Source: Neoechinorhynchus agilis (lineage: Eukaryota; Acanthocephala). From it: a stretch of DNA of 64,000 nt. A model generated the notes under the pieces. That model was not told the origin of the DNA and ran no database searches. It worked only from the letters and a program-made list of their open reading frames with translations. The DNA lies in NCBI GenBank assembly GCA_051530055.1, contig CM121341.1, positions 13,020,001-13,084,000 of the forward strand. The letters run 5' to 3'. Each line of letters opens with the position of its first letter. The stretch's first letter is position 1. Both the position numbers and the translations under genes were made by a program. Positions 22,871-33,979 of this stretch are shown here, in pieces.

Positions 22871-23589
22871 ACCAAGTATCAGGGGCACTGCAATCCTTAC
22901 CATGTTGTGGTTCAGAATTATTTCTGACGTCGCATTTTCTCTAAATTCTTTCGCCACGTTTACAAATTATAGATTCCATTATACTGGTTACGGCAAACGG
23001 TTTTGTAGTCTCCAAATCCCACTCTTTGATTTCTATCGGTAGTAGTAATTTTGTTGCCGCTTTTTTTTCAAGTGAACGTCGCTCGAACGGGATTTTTATG
23101 CCATCTAAAAAATTTCCACGTTTTGCTCACGGTTGTAGATTGATTAGCGAAGAGGTTATCAATATTCGTATTGAGCTTATGATCTTGAATAAACATTTGA
23201 TCGAGGAAACAAAATCTTTTTCCGCGCAAATATCATTAAAGAGGAGTTTTGAACTTCAATTGAGATTTTAGAGAGGAAATTGCCTTTAAACCCGTATTGA
23301 ATTTTTTTAATCTCTTTATGCTCTCATGTTGGTATTTCGTAGAAGTTGTAAAGGACTACTAAGATGAAAATTTTCCTATTTATCTTGATAAGTCTGGCAA
23401 CTTTTCCTTAGTGACCAACAGAAAATGCTAATCGAAGATAGTTATCGATTTCCACTTATAAGCGATCATTAATGGTTGCAATCATGGCTTATTTTTTATA
23501 CTAAAGATATTAACAGAACAAGCTAATAAAACGAATGGCGGTAAAAGTGATTAAAATTAAAGCAGTGCTGGCTGTCGATGCTTATTGTT
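22871..23589. other. Mostly non-coding; one possible tiny frame
   Basis: A 57-codon frame begins with ATG at 23098 (MPSKKFPRFAHGCRL) and ends at 23271. It looks helix-rich, but nothing supports it as a gene. No other feature is seen in this stretch. Confidence 0.2.
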
Positions 23590-23710
23590 AGTAGTTGTTT
23601 TCTGGCGTAGAAAAATTAAAATGATTTTATTTTAAAATCCGGTATTTCGGAGGCACAATATTGTGCCTTTATCAAGATTGCTTGCAAGTTTTTAAGATGA
23701 TAAATTGAGC
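23590..23710. mobile_element. Hairpin MITE, CCGATATTTCGG family, copy 2 (one arm)
   Basis: Contains TGGCGTAGAAAAATTAAAAT, the core CCGGTATTTCGG, then GTGCCTTTATCAAGATTGCT. Only one arm is clear, so it is a truncated copy. Confidence 0.55.
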
Positions 23711-23933
23711 CAAGAACCAGGAGCTTATTAACAAAGACTGCTAAAATCAACTCTACAAGATGGAGGCTTCTAAGAACTTTTCGTGCAAGCATGATGTCGC
23801 CGTTTTCCGCTGTAAATTTTAAGATGCTATGTGTGACTCTGAAATCACATTCATTCTAACCCCCACACGCACCAATGTCTCATCTGCTTTCCTTTGATTG
23901 AATAGATAGTTTAGTCTTTTTAAATCCTTGTGG

Positions 23934-25620
23934 TCACTGAAGACCTCTTCGGAATTTCCACTTTCCATTTCCATAATTCTTCTCCATTAAAGACATATCA
24001 CCGAAGTCTACCTTGCCCGCGATTTGAAGCAATGCACTTGGCCTCGGTGGGTGTCTTAAAAGTGCTCGAGATACAACCTCCGGGGTGGCTGCATGCCCAA
24101 CGACTAGCACACACGTCCCTCGTTTTCGGTCGATGCGTTTTGCGAACATTCGACTTCTTGCGTAATAATCAATCTCGGTTTCAGAAGGATTGACAAAGTT
24201 TACAACGGGTGAATAGTACCGGTCGATGTTAAATCCAGCCATCAGAAGTTCCGGCATCGACATGAATTTGACCGTTTGACCATTATACCAAGCATAACAT
24301 TCGAACAGAGCAGGTTCGATCTTGATCGGTACTATAATTCTTTTGTTCATTCCTTCTAGCATTAAATTAGCTGTCTGGATGCTACGCAAAGATGGAGATG
24401 AGTAGCACTCCACAATGTTTAGACCATTCATTGCCAAAAGACGACCTATAATTCGCGCAGTGTTCTCACCGTGGGCCGTTATTGGACTGTCATTTATTTA
24501 TTTTGGTGATTAAGCCCATGAGTATTTTCGAACACAAAATTTATTACACCATTTGAATGTAATGCACTATTTCCTTTAGATTTTAAATCCATATTATGAG
24601 TCGACTGACCGCCATTTTCGATAAAATATGTCCTTGAAACACGAACTGATCTTGTAAAAATTGTACAACTTTTTCCCGAAAACAATGCTAAACCTTGATA
24701 ATGTCGGAACTATCAAAGGTGAAATATCGGAAATAAATCATCAGTGAATTTAAATCCTGGGTGGAAAAACTACCAAAAGAAAATAAACGTTTTCTGGAAT
24801 GAAGACGACTCTATAAGCTCAGTTTTCGAGTGCTGTATCGTATCTTAATGTAATTACAAATAAATTTAGAACCCACTGTACTTTTAAAAAGTTCTAACTT
24901 TGAAAGTCTAGACGCTATATTTATTGTGCTGAACTCTGACTCTTTTTATGAAGAAATGTCTCGGAAAGCAGAGCAAATGCGACACCAATTATATAAATTT
25001 CTTAAACCCCGAACCCTTTTGCTCATTTTATCTAGTAAAAACGCGTTTTCCGGCGCTTTTTAGTCCACTTTTCTAAATGGCTTCAAGCACTATCACCAAA
25101 ATTACTTACAAAGTCATTGATTGATGCTCTCGTCGGAATGCTTACAGGCATATTGAGATGGAATCGATTGTATTGAGGAGCTGATCGTCCGGACCAGTCA
25201 TCAAATGCCATAGACAACCAATAAGGTCCAAAAATGCTATCGACTCGTTCACCATGCCTTGATATGATTAATTGAGTCGAAGCATAGTTTGTGTTACTTT
25301 TCGATCGAACGAAGATTCTTCTAATGATTCTAGGCAGACTGTTTGTCCCAACTCGTGATCCTTCGAGTCTTTCATCCATCGCTCCTCTCTTGTGTGCAAC
25401 GATTGTTAGTCGGGCTGTAACAATCAAGACAAGGCACGCAACCTTTCTGTATTCGTTTTCACTGCAAAAGGAGAGACTTTAATGCATACCCAAACATTCA
25501 TTGTTTGCCAACCACCTTCTCGTCGCTCAATGTTCACCGTATTACTCGGTTTGCCGATCAAACCAACAATCCGTCGAGTTTTCTTCGAATATAACAAGAG
25601 CCCGGGAAATGATTTTGAGA
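23934..25620 (-). CDS. TULA/UBASH3-type histidine phosphatase
   Basis: Phosphoglycerate-mutase-fold phosphatase of the UBASH3 (TULA/Sts) group, which dephosphorylates phosphotyrosine on signalling proteins. The upstream block (about 25420-25095) holds the catalytic RHGERVD motif, then FGPYW and NMPVSIPTR. The main downstream block (about 24470-23934) holds PITAHGENTARIIG, CYSSPSLRSIQTA and the second histidine motif VLVVGHAA. A further 5' coding piece at about 25600-25510 reads KKTRRIVGLIGKPSNTVNIE. Both active-site histidines and the first arginine are present, so activity is plausible. The joint between the RHG block and the DSPIT block (GACAGTCCAATA) is out of phase by one base for every GT-AG pair I tried, so a tiny exon or an indel is involved. 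UBA and SH3 domains of the family were not located. Confidence 0.78.
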
Positions 25621-26313
25621 GTCATGCGAATTGATGGTTATTGTTGGTATTCATTCTCTTAAAATCTTGCGTAAGCCGAAAAGGCCTCAAATTGGATAAT
25701 AGTAAACCGAAAAACGAGTTCGATTGGTATCTTAGGAGTAAATTGCGAAAGTATAAATTTATATTAAACCGAAATTTATCCTCTTTTGAATCGAAAGCTA
25801 TCAAAAATAAATACACTGTAGCATCTTGAATCGGCCGCCTAACCATTTGTGGCACTGTCACAGTCACCACAAATCCAACTCTATCATTACGATGGATTTC
25901 TCTCTCTCTCGATGATTATAATTTGGAATAATGTTGATGAATCGGAAAATTTCTTTATAAGCTCTTTGTTGGTTAGACAGAAACTACTTTTCCGAGAAGC
26001 ATTGGGTGATAAGAGTAGTAGGATATCGAACTCCTTGAACAATTAGTTTACGCAATGAAAATGGCATCTTGTTCAAAATTAATATAACATTATCGAGCGC
26101 CCGTTAAAGATCAGACCAAATTTTATTGATTTCTTCATCAACAAAAGTGATATTGTTTGAAACTTTCTTAAAATCTATTATTATGTTGTGATGAATTCAA
26201 CCCCGTAAATCCTGATTAAAATCCAGCATTTCGCAAGCTCTACAAAAGGTCATTTTAAACTCATTTCACTGAGCTCGTTTCTCTGTAAAAATGCAATTTT
26301 CCACCATTTGTAG

Positions 26314-27657
26314 ATGTCTTCTCCCGAACTGATCGATGACGAGTTCACCTTCGCTCCATCGAGTGATGAAGACGCCGAAGATGAGGAGCTTATACAACTT
26401 GAGAATGAATATTTTGCAGCTAAAAAAACCAAAGAAACTTTTCCAGCTCGTGCTGTTCAACAATTTGAACAACTGATTCAGAGGCAAGCACAATTGTCAA
26501 TATGGGGCTTTCGTAGTCTAAAGCAGATCATGAAGATTAACATGAATTTACTTCGTCAACATAAGGAATTTCTTGAAGCCTTTAAGCGAATGGCAGAGTA
26601 TACTGTCGCATTTGGTTCCCTCACAGTGCTTGAGAACATGATTGACAAAGTGTTCGATTACTGTCGATTAGCGTGTAGGCGAGATTCATCTTTTGAAGCT
26701 GAGTTTCTAGAAATAGCTAAGAATGTTTCTAAAGAACGTCCCACTCTGTTATATACAATGAACATGAAGTTAGCTAATTGGGCCTACGAAGAAGGCGATT
26801 ATGGTCGATCATTGGATTATCTTAACCAAACTTTAGACACATGTGTCGTTCAAGCCAATGCTAAAAAGCGTTGCCATTATCCACGAGACAAAGATATTCT
26901 GGCTGCCTTAGCATTGAAGATCATAATATACACAAAACGAAACGACGTCCGGAATATCGGACAGCATTGGATTTGAGATTGGGCGTTCGTCTCGAATCGC
27001 ATTGCATTAGCGATATATCGCCAAACGAAATCGTTTGATTTGAATTTAGCTAGCTCTTCGGTTTCAGCTGTTATCCTTGAATGCGGAGCTCGTCTAAATT
27101 GTAGTGCAGTTAATAAAAACATGGCACGAGCCGAATCTCTTTTCTTCAAAGCTTTTCAATTCTACCAGGATTGTTCACTGGTTTCGCCAGAAGCCGTCAA
27201 TTGCTTTTTATACGCAATCGCCTGCCATATGCTCAAAAGAGCGCTACCTACTGACCAAAGCATTAAAGTGTTCAACGTTCATGGAATCGATCTTTTTCCA
27301 AGCCGTGTATTAAAATGGTTGCAAACACTTGGGCATCTTGCCACTCAAAATTTCATGGAGGCCCGGAATTCGGCTGAATCAATTGATATTGAAAACAGTC
27401 CCCCACTTCAGCTTCTTAGTAGCCTCAAGGAGAAGGTTATACTAAAATGCAAGGTACATCATTTTATCGAACTGTCTAAGCCCTACAAGAAGGTTGATTT
27501 GGCCAAACTTATCGATATATCTAATGGATCGCTAAGCCTGAACGAATTGTTTCACATAATTCGAGCCGCTTATCTTCAATCAAGGCTTGAAACTAAGATT
27601 AATGCTGCTGATGGCACTCTTCAGATTTTTAATCGCAACGAAGAGATTGAAAGGTGA
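26314..27657 (+). CDS. COP9 signalosome subunit 2 (CSN2), with frame breaks
   Basis: PCI-domain protein of the COP9 signalosome, which removes NEDD8 from cullins. Block 1 (26314 to about 26945) has the acidic N-terminus, then WGFRSLKQIMKINMNLL and NMKLANWAYEEGDYGRSLDYL, matching the CSN2 helical repeats. Block 2 (about 27040-27657) has AVILECGARLNCSAV and the winged-helix PCI part (SKPYKKVDLAKLIDI), ending NRNEEIER. Together they approach the usual 440 aa. Between them (26945-27035) the family-like sequence (EYRTALDLRLGVRLES) is in another frame, and the main frame has a stop at 26974-26976, so two compensating one-base changes are implied. This is either assembly error or a decaying gene. 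An acceptor (CACCATTTGTAG) directly abuts the ATG. Confidence 0.8.
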
Positions 27658-28127
27658 CAGTACGTATTGTCGAAAGATTCGGCAACAAAATTTAAAGTTT
27701 TGAATGATTTCGGGGTTTGTCGGGCTTTAAAAAATTTAAATGAGATTTTCCCAACACGGTGCAAGCGATTCATTTAAATTTCTATTTTATTGAAATTCGA
27801 TCGAGGTAGCCAGGTGATTTTTATCTTTATAGTTTAAAGAAAACGAATACTTTAAGTATGTTTCCTATAATTAAGCAATTTTTGCTAAAAAAACCCTCAA
27901 ACTCTAACAAATTAAAATCAAATTTAATCCAATGCGTGGAAGTAGCAAATCATAAGATGATTTCTGCGCGTTGAAAATCATTAATTTTTATTGTTCGTAA
28001 TCTACATTACGGCATTCAGGGTTTTTGGCATTTATTAAATTAGTTCTACATCTCTCCAGCCTTGTCATTACATATTAATTTCTCTTTGATTTTAGAGAAT
28101 CCGAACCGATGGTTTATTTCGAATTTT

Positions 28128-28925
28128 TTAAACAAACGTAGCAAGACGCGACATTGAGTATTTTAGTTTTGCTCCACATAGAAACTCACAGGTCTTTGTG
28201 CATTGCTTAGGACACGATTCAGCTATACATTTCACCGTGCACTTTGGCCGGCATTTCTGGGGGCATTGTTTTGGACAATGTGATAGACAATTTTCAGACC
28301 TTTTGTTAAAGCCATAGAAGACTTGCTGTTGTTGTCTTTGATAGTACATTACACATTGATCAGTACAATGTGGTTCGCATACAGGAGCAGGACATGGTTT
28401 TTGAACTCGCTGTGAATCGCAATTCGCACAAGGAACAACCGACCAATCATCTTCGTTATATTCAAGACCAATAGCAGGTTCCTTCATGAGTCTTCGTCGT
28501 CTAATATAGACAAATCCTGTGATGATCGTGATGACCGTAAGATAGATCAATAAGCCAAGGAGATTCGCTGCGAATATGTAAGGTTTTGCACGTCGAAGGG
28601 CTTTCTTGTGGTCTTTACTGTTACCCGACATTGTACCTTTAACGAGTATCCGTCTTGCTTTTTGTGCTAATGGTGGAAACAAAATTAAGCCAGTGGTCAT
28701 TAGAATCCTTAGTGGCTTAGACAGCATCGAAATTGGTTTGCGTTTTTTCTTTGTTTTAGTTTCGTTTGCATGTGAAGGTGGTGCTGCATTGTACGATCTG
28801 AGGGATGCCAAGATCTCGTTTTCATCTGTCAGCTCATTGCGGCCTTTGTGTCGGTTATGTTTCTTGGCTTTGTGCGTGGAGCCATATCTTTTTGATTTAT
28901 TTGGCGGACTCATCAAATTCGACAT
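28128..28925 (-). CDS. Novel membrane protein with a C-x3-C cysteine array
   Basis: A single exon of 265 aa, unlike any family I recognise. It has a very basic N-terminal third (residues 1-70, many Lys/Arg/His), a weak hydrophobic stretch at 74-88, a clear membrane segment at about 116-141 followed by the positive cluster RRRR, then a Cys-rich C-terminus. Sixteen Cys lie between 166 and 250. Spacing is mostly exactly four residues: 183-187-191, 213-217-221-225-229-233 and 238-242-246-250. The positive cluster after the membrane segment leaves topology open. The ATG at 28925 is preferred because an acceptor (ACCAACTTAG) ends 1 nt before it. Function unknown; metal binding or a disulfide-linked structural role are guesses. 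Confidence 0.7.
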   Translation of the reverse strand: MSNLMSPPNKSKRYGSTHKAKKHNRHKGRNELTDENEILASLRSYNAAPPSHANETKTKKKRKPISMLSKPLRILMTTGLILFPPLAQKARRILVKGTMSGNSKDHKKALRRAKPYIFAANLLGLLIYLTVITIITGFVYIRRRRLMKEPAIGLEYNEDDWSVVPCANCDSQRVQKPCPAPVCEPHCTDQCVMYYQRQQQQVFYGFNKRSENCLSHCPKQCPQKCRPKCTVKCIAESCPKQCTKTCEFLCGAKLKYSMSRLATFV

Positions 28926-29359
28926 ACTAAGTTGGTTTTTGTGAAACACAATCGTTTCTAAGGAAACACGCTATAAAAATTTTTAAAACAAGAACTTGCG
29001 TGCTTTATGCCGGTGAGTGGCGAGGTGATTCTCGGATCTAAAATCAACGATCGCTTTAGCTGAAATGTTTAAATCGCGATTTACTAGATTGTCTCAATCA
29101 AATTCTAAACGTTTATATCCCAAAAGTTTTTGAAGATTATTTGCACTTGTAAACCGTTCATTCGTTCAAACCAATTTCTATTTTCTTTATAATATTTTTC
29201 AGCACTCAATCTGGAATTGATAGTCTCAAATTGATCCTACTTGTACCCTCTAAATTTTTTCCGAGAAACAGTTTTTATGATAAACATAATATATTTTTAA
29301 CAATTCAAACAATCTGTTTGAAGCACACTCACCACCTCCCGCCAAATTCCAGCTTTTGT

Positions 29360-31090
29360 CCTTCCTCGACCGTCGCCATCACGCTGGCAGCATTGCCTCA
29401 TTGTACTGCCAGCGAGATATTTTGTCGAAGGAATACACCTGCTCTTGAGTCTCCGGTTGCCTCTATCAATTTCTTCGAGACATCCTGGAGCAGAGAGAGT
29501 GCCGAGCTGCCGAGCGCTACATACGTCTCTACCCCAAAGGGGACAAAATAGTGAGCCCTCGATAAGTGAATATGTTTCCGTATTTTCCTCCCTTCCGCTG
29601 CACTGACGGCACCACCGACGATTTCGAGGGAGTAGCGGATGTTGCTGGCTGCGAGGGTGTTCACACACGTGGCGTCCCAGAGAAGACATTTGCCCTCCCA
29701 CCACGGGAAGACCGAAATTCCATCGGGCCTACTGCCGTCTAGTCGACAAAGGTGGGCGGGTTCCAGGATGTTCGGGAAGTTCGCCGTTCTCAACGCCCGA
29801 GAAATTGCGTTATTGATTTCAGAATGGCGTGAGAACCTTCCTCCTAACCTTCTGCAGACGAGACCGTGTCGCCCGAAAGCATCAACCAAAGACCCACATC
29901 GACAGCGATGGGGCGTGCATATCGGGAGACCAAGTCTTAAGGATACTGTGATCCTCGTTACCTCATCAGTAAGAAGAGTTCCCACTGATGCCAGAGGAAC
30001 AGCCTCCAACCACGCCCCAGATTCTCGTGTTGAAACTGCCAACAGTCTAGCTCGGACGACCCCATCGCGAGAACCTGAAAGTAGAGAGCTGTGAGCTCTC
30101 GCGACAAGAGGTCCGTCCCAGATCGACTGTCTGAGGCCATTCACGGGAACATGGTTAGCGCCTGTCTGCTGGCACCATTCCTCAACCGCCGCCACGAAAT
30201 CCCGGTCAAGACAGAACTTTTCCTTCAAAATTTTCTTCGATACTGGTAGGCTTCCCTCAAACGATCCAAGAAAGGCCGGCAAAGCAAGGTCCACTAGTGC
30301 CCGAATCGCCAATCCTCCAGATGACACAGGCAAAGAAACTTGTCGCTACGCCTCATCTGAGAGCTGGACATTTAAAATACGCTCGAGACAAGCCCTCACC
30401 TTATCGTCCATCTTTGCCAATCCTTTTTTGTGTTTGAAAAATGTTGCTGTGCGAACCTTGTACAATAATTTGGGGATGAAGAGCGCGTTCTTATTGAGAA
30501 ACAAGGCTTCATGAGCCGAGAGAGCGCTCACCCTATCGCACAGCAACGAAAGTTTCGGTATGATATGACCGATCTCATCTTCCACATTTGAATCGAAGAC
30601 GCAACTGCCCAGGAGGCTGAGTTGCTCCCGAGTCACGAGTTTCAGACCTGGAGCTACGGCCTCGAACCCAGCCATTAGTTCTTTGACTTTGGCGGCGTCT
30701 CCAATATTCAATACAAGGAGCTCACATTTTCCAGCATTGAGCTCAATGCCCATCTTCGAGGTCTCCCTAATCAGCGTATCCAAATCGCGCAGTACAACGG
30801 AGTAATCACCTCCGCGCGTAGCGTCATCCAAATACCAAGCGTTGAAGCTGGAATGGAGAGAATGCGCTATTGGATTTACTGTTAGTGAGAATGCGATTGG
30901 ACCGAGGGGATCTCCTTGCTGCACTCCTATTTCGGACCAAATGAGGTGGTCTTCGAAAAGCAAAGGAGTCGCCGTCCCGTAGGCATTGAGAAAATACTGG
31001 AAGGCTTCTGGTGCGTGATCCCTAATTGCGCAGAACATGGTTTCTCTATTGAGAGAGTTAAAGGCGTTCCGAAATCCAATAAAAATTTAA
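29360..31090 (-). mobile_element. Non-LTR retrotransposon with RT and endonuclease-like C-terminus
   Basis: Minus-strand coding remnant truncated at its 5' end. The reverse transcriptase part (about 31085-30346) has NAFNSLNRET, GVQQGDPLGP and the catalytic YLDDAT. In the same frame after one TAG stop (30348-30346) comes the C-terminal part: a CxCG...HGLVCR zinc-like motif and a PD-(D/E)xK-like motif (RPDGISVFPWWEGKCLLWD). Such RT plus restriction-like endonuclease layouts occur in R2/R4/NeSL-type LINEs; the clade is inferred. A TGA replaces a CGA codon just before GNAASV, where the 31.5-kb copy keeps Arg. The copy is dead unless stops are read through. Confidence 0.8.
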
Positions 31091-31429
31091 TTCGAGTTAC
31101 GCTTTTTCGGTACACAAACATAAAATCCTTTCTCATCTCACATTTTTCAAATCTAACCGCTAAATGCTTTAAATATGTTCGCCTTCACATATTCGTTTCA
31201 CAACAATAGTAGTTTCCTATTATTTGAAATTAATCTGCTGAATAAATGTTTACTAAAAATGATTCGAAGTTTGATCCTAAGACGTTTTATTTTAAAATTG
31301 GACTTGTGCTTTTGAATGAGAAAAACTATAACCATAAAGTAATCAATAGTGAGCACCTAAAGTGCTCAAGAGAAAAATCTTCCAATGAGTATTTTAATAA
31401 GACATCATATTTCTTCAGACATGAAATCA

Positions 31430-31700
31430 TTCACACCACCGCTCTGGATCACTCAGCTGTCGTCCTGGTGTAACGGTCGAAACAACGGATGCAGCGTTCC
31501 CACGTAACACAGCCAGACTTATGTTTTGTAGGAGGAATACTCCTGATCTCGGATCGCCAGTGATTCGTCTCAATCTCTTAGACAATTGCTTGACCAGCTC
31601 CTGCGGCACGGTACCAAACGACCCGAGTGCCTCGACGCCAAAGGGAACGAAATAATGATTTCGACTCAGGTCCCTGTATTTTGTCCTTTTGCGCTCCTCA
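31430..31700 (-). mobile_element. LINE fragment, 3' end of the same family (copy 3)
   Basis: Encodes the element's C-terminus on the minus strand (LLQNISLAVLRGNAASV, preceded by ELVKQLSKRLRRITG), ending PERWCE. It is a 3' fragment lying just upstream of the 29.4-kb copy in the same orientation, and serves as the reference showing where that copy gained a stop. Confidence 0.65.
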
Positions 31701-32018
31701 GCGTCGATTGCTGCTCTAAATTTAATTTTATTAGTATCTAGCCAAAAACTATTGTGATAATATCCAAGGTTTTTGAAATTAAGTCCTTAAATGATAAAAC
31801 TTTACCCTCCTTTGTAGACGTATCTTGCCATTCAACACTCCAAAAGAATAAATTAAAAAATTACGTTTAAGCACTCACCTTCACGTCTTCTGGTTCATTT
31901 CGATCCTTTAGGATAAGACGCATCCACAAGTTTATAAAGCTGTGGATTAAAATAAGTCAGACTTAGGAGAACAAATCTCGCTTCCTTTTCTTTTATTTTC
32001 GCAATTTTGTCAAGCAAA

Positions 32019-32720
32019 ATGAATCGAAGCAACTCTTTGCAAATCGCTAGTAAGTATTTGGATGAAATCAATGTTGAGAATCAGAGTACAACTGCACAAA
32101 ATTCCAGTACGTTGATTTTAGTTTGCTTCTTAAAAAACGGGGATATGCGTAAAAAAATCCGAGCTCGGGAACAAAGTTGAACACGATTTATGGTAGAGCC
32201 GAAAAAGACAGTTAATTGCTCAAACTGACAAAGACACAAACGAACAGTTTAACGGATCGCACAATGTGAGTGTGCGTTTATCCAAGCTGGATCATCCGGA
32301 GTGGAACCCGAGAAAGGCTATTTAGCATTTCTGGTCTTCTCTTGTAAAGTTTGGATCTCGTTTCCTGAATTCGAGAGAGAGAATTGTGAAGCTGAATTCG
32401 CGACTCAAAATGGTGCTTACGCCACTTCTATGGTTCCATGGATAATTTCCGGTCTCGTAACTGTCCTCATTGTCACTCTCAATACTCACCTAACAGAAAA
32501 CATTAAAAGGTTCTTAGACAAAAGGTATGTCCTAGTTACGTCAAAATTTCTATGAAATCCGTCAAGCGAACTGGCATATGAGCGCTTCCCGAGCTGAATC
32601 ATTTTCAGAGGAATTTTCGAGAGAGAGTCCAGCATTTCTGGTCGTCGCTTGTCCATTGCGCTCAGTCTAAGTGCCTGTGGTTGTTCAAGTGGTAAAAATT
32701 GTATATTGAACAGAGAGTGA
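32019..32720 (+). CDS. Small single-pass membrane protein, unidentified
   Basis: Exon 1 starts at ATG 32019 (MNRSNSLQIA) and probably ends at GCTA|GTAAGT (32049). Exon 2 (start uncertain, about 32355-32394; end at 32524, AAAAG|GTATGT) encodes one membrane segment (MVPWIISGLVTVLIVTL). Exon 3 (32609-32720, after CATTTTCAG) joins in phase 2 to give AGA and ends CGCSSGKNCILNRE. An acceptor (TTTTGTCAAG) ends 4 nt before the ATG. The consistent phases support a real gene, but I recognise no family. Confidence 0.5.
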
Positions 32721-33979
32721 CATATACTGATCGCACCTTAGTTTCAACTATGGCTACCATTTGAAGCATCATGAGGAGCACTAACAAAGAACTGATGTTC
32801 ATTTCTTGAAGTCAGATAGCACTAGTTTGCGTGAAACAAAATGGAAAAGTGCAATTCTTTATATACATCTAAGAAAGTTGATTAAATTCAAGAATCAGGA
32901 CAAAGCTTTTGATGTAATATCGCACATTCACTCGATTTAACGAACATCCTCAGGGAAATCGAAAGATTTCTCCTTTCATAGAAGTATACATGTAAGAAAT
33001 TGACTGCAATCATTTTGACTAGGTTGCCTTTGAAATGTACTTAACAAATGCACTGATGATTTTGCTGAAGGATTCTAGACAGCTGAGAGGAATTTCGAGA
33101 GCACAAAAAACTGTGAAAGACATTCAATTGAGCGCCCTAATACAGCTCACGGCCCTGTCTTGATTTTTGCTAAATGTCTGAAAGTCGTGGGCGAGCTGCA
33201 TTAGCCGTGCAATCCCGTGAGAAATATAGCAGAGGCGATAAACGGGGACTAAAAGGCAAGGTTAATTTAATTTTGGGTTGTAAAAGCAAAATAGGATTAG
33301 TCTTTGAGTGAACGTTGGTGTCAAAATGAACAGTATCGCCAGTGTGGGTCGGATACAGATTATTCGTCGAATTACGATTTTGAACCGGCTAATTGTGAAT
33401 AATGACTCTGTATGCACCTTTAAGGTTTAAATGTGAATTAAGCTGATGATTCGGTATGTTAACGTTCTTTAAGCAAAACTCATCACTTTTAGAGAACTGG
33501 AATTTTTCGATGAAATCAACGATAGTTGCAATTGAATTCTATAGTCAAATCGTGCCGATAACGCTTTGTTCAGGTATTTGGAATTACAGGACCACTTTTA
33601 TCAATATTTTAAACTTGAGCCAAATTTTTTTTATAGATCTTAAAATGCTTATTTTGACCTTCAACAAATCGTGCGATTTAATGAAAGTTTTGCTGTAAGT
33701 TTTGCGAATACGTTAAAATTCAATACGTCTTTAAATTTGAAGAAAATGTATTTTATCATAAAGTTGAAATTTTTGGCATGGTAAACTTTATTGATTTGTG
33801 TCTCGCCTTTTCATTAAGAAATAACCAACTTTTGATACTGACAAATTTATTTTTCTTTAAATCTTTTTTTAAAGAAACAATGTGCTTTTTTGCAAAAATA
33901 TTGTGAATTTATTTACACAAATTCGATAACAATAATGAATTTTACAGGTGAAAATTGTTAAATGGACAGAAGATATCAG
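32721..33979. other. Non-coding, nothing recognised
   Basis: AT-rich. The only frame above 60 codons (33456-33698) looks random. This is the gap between the small membrane protein gene and the 3' end of the SKI-like gene. Confidence 0.4.

Noticed and set aside
28606-28944. 112-codon plus-strand frame
   Set aside because: Antisense shadow of the Cys-rich membrane protein gene.
29639-30094. 151-codon plus-strand frame
   Set aside because: Antisense shadow of the LINE endonuclease part.
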